This document shows, piece after piece, positions 59,525-64,000 of a DNA stretch of 64,000 bases (its first letter is position 1; each line of letters begins with the position of its first letter). The notes below the pieces were generated by a model, which searched no databases, was not told where the DNA came from, and worked only from the letters and a program-made list of their open reading frames with translations. The translations under genes were made by a program, and so were the position numbers. Source of the DNA: Oncomelania hupensis (Eukaryota; Mollusca; Gastropoda; Littorinimorpha; Pomatiopsidae); the NCBI GenBank assembly GCA_036898135.1, contig CM072526.1:9599226-9663225 (forward strand), in the 5' to 3' direction.

Positions 59525-61110
59525 GCCGCTGGGATGGCTGAGATGCCCAGTTCACAGTCAGGTCCCCCCAAAATTGACAAAACTTCCAGAGCAACATACA
59601 TGTAAATAATTGTACAAAGCATATTAATATTCATGTAAATAGAGACAAGATTGGTACAGAGGTACCGTTTGATTCATGTAAGATTCTGTACAGCAATGTT
59701 GATTCTTTTCTAAATAAGAAAGATGAGTTGATTTTACGATTAGAGAGCATTAGGCCCCAGATCATTGGCTTGACGGAAATTAAGGCTAAAAATCAAATTT
59801 ATGATGTCAGTGACCCTGAGCTGCAAATTAATAAATTTGATATGTTCATGAATAATAAACCCAAAATGGGTATTGTTATGTACTTCGACAAAAAACTAAA
59901 CGCTAGGGAATGCAATGAACTAAATAATTCACAGTTTGACGAATCCCTCTGGTGTTCATACAGGGTGCACAAAACAAAACAGTACTTGTTGGTTCTATTT
60001 GTCGTAGTCCTAATTTTTCAGAGGAGAATACTAAAGTATTATTTGAGTTATTTAAGCATCAAGAAATTAGAAAACATAACAAAATATTGATAATGGGTGA
60101 CTTTAACTATCCTGATATTAAATGGGATGGTTCTTGGTCAGGAGAACGTAATAATATGTTTGTTGAGTGTCTCAGAGACCTATACTTAATTCAAAAAGTA
60201 ACTAAACCAACCAGACATAGGGAAGGCCAAAGGTCTACAGTTGATGATTTAATACTTGTTAGTGAGGACAAATTAATATCTGATAGTTTACATTTTGATC
60301 CCTTGGGAAAAAGTGACCATGACGTACTGGTTTTTGATTTATATATTCCATTAGAAAAACCAGTGCAAAATCAAAAATACAGATATAAATTAGATAAAGG
60401 GGATTATGATAAATTTAGACAATATGTCAGAGAAATAACCTTTAATGTTAATGGAGTTGTGGAGAAAGTATGGGGGATATTAAGGATGCAGTTTTACAAG
60501 GAATGGATAAATATTTTCCAAAGATAAAAATAAATGATAATAAGAAAATAAAGCCACTCTGGATGACACAGGAAGTTGTTAAAATTGTTTAAAAAAAATA
60601 CAATTTATATTAAAAGTTTTTAAAAACTAAAAATGGTAAAGATTTTGAGAAACATAAAAGTATACGCAATCAATGTGGTTGTGTTATTAAAAAAGCTAGA
60701 AAAAAATATGAGAGAACTATAGCAGCAAATTGCAAAAAAAAGCCCAAAGCAATTTTGGAAATATGTTCAAGAACGGAATAAAAGCAATATAGGTGTAAGT
60801 GCACTTAATGACGGACATGGTGGTCTTGCTGTATCAGACATTGAGAAAGCGGAGTTACTAAATAACTTCTTCTCTAGTGTATTTACAAAAGAAAATTTAA
60901 ACAATATTTCGGAAATGGAGTGCTGTTCAAAGTCAAATGGTACAGCTATATCAGATATTAGAATTACAGCGGAAGCAGTTCAAATAAAGCTTAAGGCACT
61001 GGATTCTTCTAAGGCCCAAGGACCAGATGGAATACCACCAAGGGTGTTGAAGGAATTAGCAGAAGAACTGTCTATTCCATTGGCAAATTTATTTAATAAA
61101 TTTAAAAACC
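59525..61110 (+). pseudogene. CR1-like LINE: end of ORF1 and ORF2 endonuclease to start of RT
   Basis: The end of ORF1 (MAEMPSSQSGPPKID) is followed by ORF2: LRLESIRPQIIGLTEIKAKN, a frame change near 59960, VGSICRSPNFSEENTKV, ILIMGDFNYPDIKWDGSW, STVDDLILVSEDK, SDHDVLVFDLY (apurinic-type endonuclease with the catalytic SDH), a degenerate linker, then ALDSSKAQGPDGIPPRVLKE and ELSIPLANLFNKF, the first RT blocks. It stops being a LINE at about 61110, where R1-type sequence begins. The palm is missing. The break could be a deletion or an R1 insertion. Confidence 0.85.
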
Positions 61111-61114
61111 ACTG

Positions 61115-61376
61115 CATACATTTTCTATGTATGTGTTTTGTTGATATTTTATAATGATGCTTGTATTCTATTTTGTTTTTGTAAACGGGGGTTCGATAAA
61201 TTAGAGTATAGCCTCAGTGTCGCCTGCGTGGGATGTCTTTATTGTAAAGTGACTAGCTGGTGGGGTGCCTTCAGTTTTACCACTAGGGTTGTTTCAACAG
61301 ATCTTTTATGCGGATCAGGGGTTGTCTGGTCCTGATTTGGCTCGGAAGAGTCCGCTGGACCTAAAGCAATAATCAT
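61115..61376 (+). repeat. Interspersed repeat R1, copy 3 (3' half)
   Basis: Matches R1 from the TTTTGTTGATTT segment to GGACCTAAAGCAA; no AATC tail remains. It joins the truncated LINE directly. Confidence 0.75.
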
Positions 61377-61379
61377 GTA

Positions 61380-62390
61380 GGCTAATGTAATGTAGAGCGT
61401 CTCACTGTTGGCAGAAACAGCCCTCAGTGAGATCGCATCCATTTAAACAAATAAGGGACGAACAATCTTCTCTGTCCGTGGTCCACTGGAATCTCCAACA
61501 TAATTCCTATACTTATACATACATCGTGGCTAAACTAAACACACGGAGAAGTAATTAACAATATACACATTCTCAGGTACATCCACTGGTCTGCAATAAT
61601 ACACCTAGGAGAAACAACAGTTAGAAAGTGGGGGCTACCTCGTGGTGCCGAAACCGGTCGCGTGTCCGCCACGTGGTCAGGCAAAGTTTTCCTAACAATC
61701 ACAGTTCTAAACCATGGCAAAACTTCACAAACGTAATACAGCAATACTATCAATAAATCGCGATGAAACAAACGATTGATCTTCTTGACAATGTCAGGCC
61801 CTGGCTATACTGCGATGAATGATTTTCACCCGACACCTGCTTTAGTCTTTCCGCGAGAGATTTCACAACGTGCGTCCTTCTACCGTGCTGTTCAGCCCAA
61901 GACTAACTATCCTCCCGCTGGGGTCTGCTATCATGCGAGACTACGATAATAGTGGAGGTTGCGGGTGATTGGTCACCTGGATGAGGTCACGGCTTATCTT
62001 AGTGAAACTGTAGCCTACACATGTGTAGACCAACCTAACTTCGGTCGTCTTCTAGTCAGCGACTTAACTTACACAGGTCAAGGCAGACTGAACGTTGGAG
62101 GCTTGAAGCCTTAGTGCAGTGTCTAAATAGCCTCTCGTGACAGACATTAGCGTCTATATCCAAAATAACTCCATCTGTCTCACAACATCAGTTTTCTAAA
62201 AAAAAAAAAAAAAAAAAAGGAACAAACTCCCATTCATACCTGCATTACTCGTCAAGCCACCTTATAGCAACCAAAGAAAGTAGCCCTTATTCGCAATTTT
62301 TATGTCTGTAGACTCTACAATAGCGATAGAGACTTTTCACAGCAAGCATCCAAAATGCTAGACTTCTTCCGCTACTGGGGCTACCCAGAT
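61380..62390. other. Unassigned DNA
   Basis: No gene or known repeat recognised. At 62355-62396 a short frame (MLDFFRYWGYPDHT) would continue after 62866 as PQQAVAKASGVLR if the MITE were absent; it may be a fragment of an older coding element. Confidence 0.35.
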
Positions 62391-62396
62391 CATACT

Positions 62397-62860
62397 CAGG
62401 GCTGCCTACCCTCATTTGTCAGTTTCAGGGACACGTCAAATAAAAATCAGGGACATGGCTTGAATACCAGGGACATTTATTTTATGAACCAAGACCATAA
62501 TAAATGTCAAAATAAATATACACTTAAACTTACGATATTTACACTATGTACAGGGTCTAACTGCAATTCAATTAGATGGAAGGCTGAAGAGACCTATAAT
62601 AAGCACTCTTCAAATCCTGCAAGTGGCTGTTGCTGTAGATCCTGCTCAGAGCTGAACCAAGCCGACCGAGAACAAACATTGGCGGGAAAATAGCAGCTCT
62701 TATGTACGGTACAATGAGTACAAATGTACCGAAACACGTGTGCATTCAGCAGAGACGATTTTCCCGGACGCACTTTCATAAATCGGAAAATCGGGACAAC
62801 CATACAATTTCGAAATTATCAGGGACATTTCCGGGCCCTCAGGAACAGTAGGCAGCTCTG
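62397..62860. mobile_element. hAT-like MITE with 6-bp target duplication
   Basis: 464 bp, starting CAGGGCTGCCTACC and ending in the near complement GTAGGCAGCTCTG, flanked by CATACT at 62391-62396 and 62861-62866. The inner parts (CAGGGACA...TGTCCCTG) are also inverted. CAGGGCTGCC-type ends and 5-8-bp duplications suit hAT elements. No transposase. Confidence 0.75.
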
Positions 62861-63009
62861 CATACTCCACAACAGGCTGTGGCCAAAGCATCGGGCGTCT
62901 TAAGATCACTGCCCTCGCCCCTAAATCACAGCAACCAGATGACAAAACTGACCATACTTTCTTCACCCTGATATTCCGTTCACATAACCTCCAAGTCAGA
63001 GACATTATT

Positions 63010-64000
63010 TTCCTGAGATGAAAAAGAAAAACAACACCTCACAGGGAGCTGATGCCTACCGAAAAAATAAACAGTGACATCCGAAGAGGCATGCGCACAG
63101 CAAAGGAGAACTGGATAGATGATAAATGCAAGGAAATAGAGAACAGTCTGAACAAGAACAACAGCAAGAAGGTCTAACAGACAGTGAAGCGGCTGACAAG
63201 TGTTAAACAGCCCAAGGTCTCCACGATCCAAAGCAAGTCTGGCATATGCCTTACAGAAGAACAAGAAGTTTTGGACAGATGGACAGAGTACTGCTCTGAC
63301 CTTTATAACCACACACCAAATGGAGACCCATCAGTTCTAGCATGTCATGAGAACAGAGAAGAAGAAGAAATCCTCCCAATTCTCCGAGAAGAAGTTGAGG
63401 CAGCAGTGCAATCCCTGAAGAAAGGGAAGTCAGCGGAGGTAGACAACATACCCGCGGAACTGCTTCAAGCAGGAGGAGAAGCGATGATTGACGCACTCAC
63501 CAGTATCTGTAACGAGATCTGGCAGAGTAGGGAGTGGCCTACACCATGGACCCAGTCGCTTGTCATCACTCTTCCCAAAAAAGGTTACCTTCAGGAATGT
63601 GAAAATTACCGCACCATCAGCCTCATCAGCCACCTGGGCAAGGTCCTCCTGAAAATAGTACTCAACAGGTTGAAACCCCAAGCAGGGCGAAGTACTACTG
63701 AACACGTTTTCAACCTCAGAATAATCTGCGAGAAATGCCTACAGCACCAACACCATCTATATCATGTGTTCGTAGATTTCAAGAAGGCGTTTGACCGAGT
63801 CTGGCATGCAGCTCTATGGGCAACCATGAGAGTGTACAACATCAGCCCTAACTTTATTGACATCATCAAAAGCCTGTATGACGAGGTTACCAGTGCAGTC
63901 CTCCACAACAGCGCTATCGGAAACTGGTTCAGAACAACAGTCGGTGTGCGTCAAGGATGCCTACTCTCTCCAACACTCTTCAACTTCTTCCTAGAGCGCA
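63010..64000 (+). mobile_element. RTE-like LINE, copy running off the window
   Basis: Matches the middle of 55427-58765 in the other orientation: ENWIDDKCKEIENSLNKNNS, LTEEQEVLDRWTEYCSDLYN, LKKGKSAEVDNIPAELLQAG, CENYRTISLISH, YHVFVDFKKAFDRVWHAALW and GVRQGCLLSPTLFNFFLE at the edge. Stops at 63176 and a deletion of the EEQAGF block near 63680 show it is dead. Confidence 0.88.

Overview
This is animal nuclear DNA, most likely from a marine invertebrate and plausibly a mollusc. The reasons are intron-containing exons with GT..AG boundaries, very dense di- and trinucleotide microsatellites, tRNA-derived SINEs, several LINE families (RTE-like, CR1/L2-like, Jockey/I-like), Tc1/mariner elements and a Polinton/Maverick. 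The species assignment is inference. Host coding sequence is sparse: a PLAC8-type terminal exon (1035-1139, +), a minus-strand gene with a 195-bp exon and a long disordered-protein exon (9190-13063), an unnamed terminal exon (16850-17020, +), three minus-strand exons of an unrecognised gene (19017-22263), and the signal-peptide first exon of a secreted protein (46940-46964, +) with a candidate second exon at 48747.

The most interesting part is 23.6-44.8 kb. A Polinton/Maverick (about 23,633-36,990) is delimited by imperfect terminal inverted repeats of about 450 bp. On the minus strand it carries a protein-primed-type DNA polymerase B in three exons, an A32/FtsK-type packaging ATPase, a double-jelly-roll major capsid protein and a PC4-like gene. 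Next to its left repeat lies a small spliced plus-strand gene. No integrase, protease or penton gene is seen. A roughly 200-219-bp tandem array fills the interval between ATPase and capsid genes. All large genes contain stops or frameshifts.

Immediately to the right (38.0-44.8 kb) is a second, unrelated gene cluster (element B). It has a capsid-like protein, a coiled-coil/Gly-rich/transmembrane protein, a small protein with a C-terminal membrane segment and two unrecognised genes. One of these genes is split by a complete Tc1 element with TA duplications and perfectly placed inverted repeats. I did not find element B's ends.

The right third (46-64 kb) is a nest of transposons. A Jockey/I-like LINE (49.65-53.83 kb, -) is interrupted by an RTE fragment with a 9-bp target duplication and by a second insertion that is tandemly duplicated. 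A CR1-like LINE (53.97-61.1 kb, +) is split by a DNA transposon (54,902-59,520) whose TGCA duplication, when one copy is counted, leaves the LINE frame continuous. That transposon itself contains a near full-length RTE LINE. A 464-bp hAT-like MITE with a 6-bp duplication is at 62.4 kb, and another RTE copy runs off the right edge.

Almost every mobile or viral ORF here, and also the long host exon, has scattered in-frame stops and single-base frame changes. Age is the simplest explanation for the transposons, but residual long-read assembly error cannot be excluded from the sequence alone.
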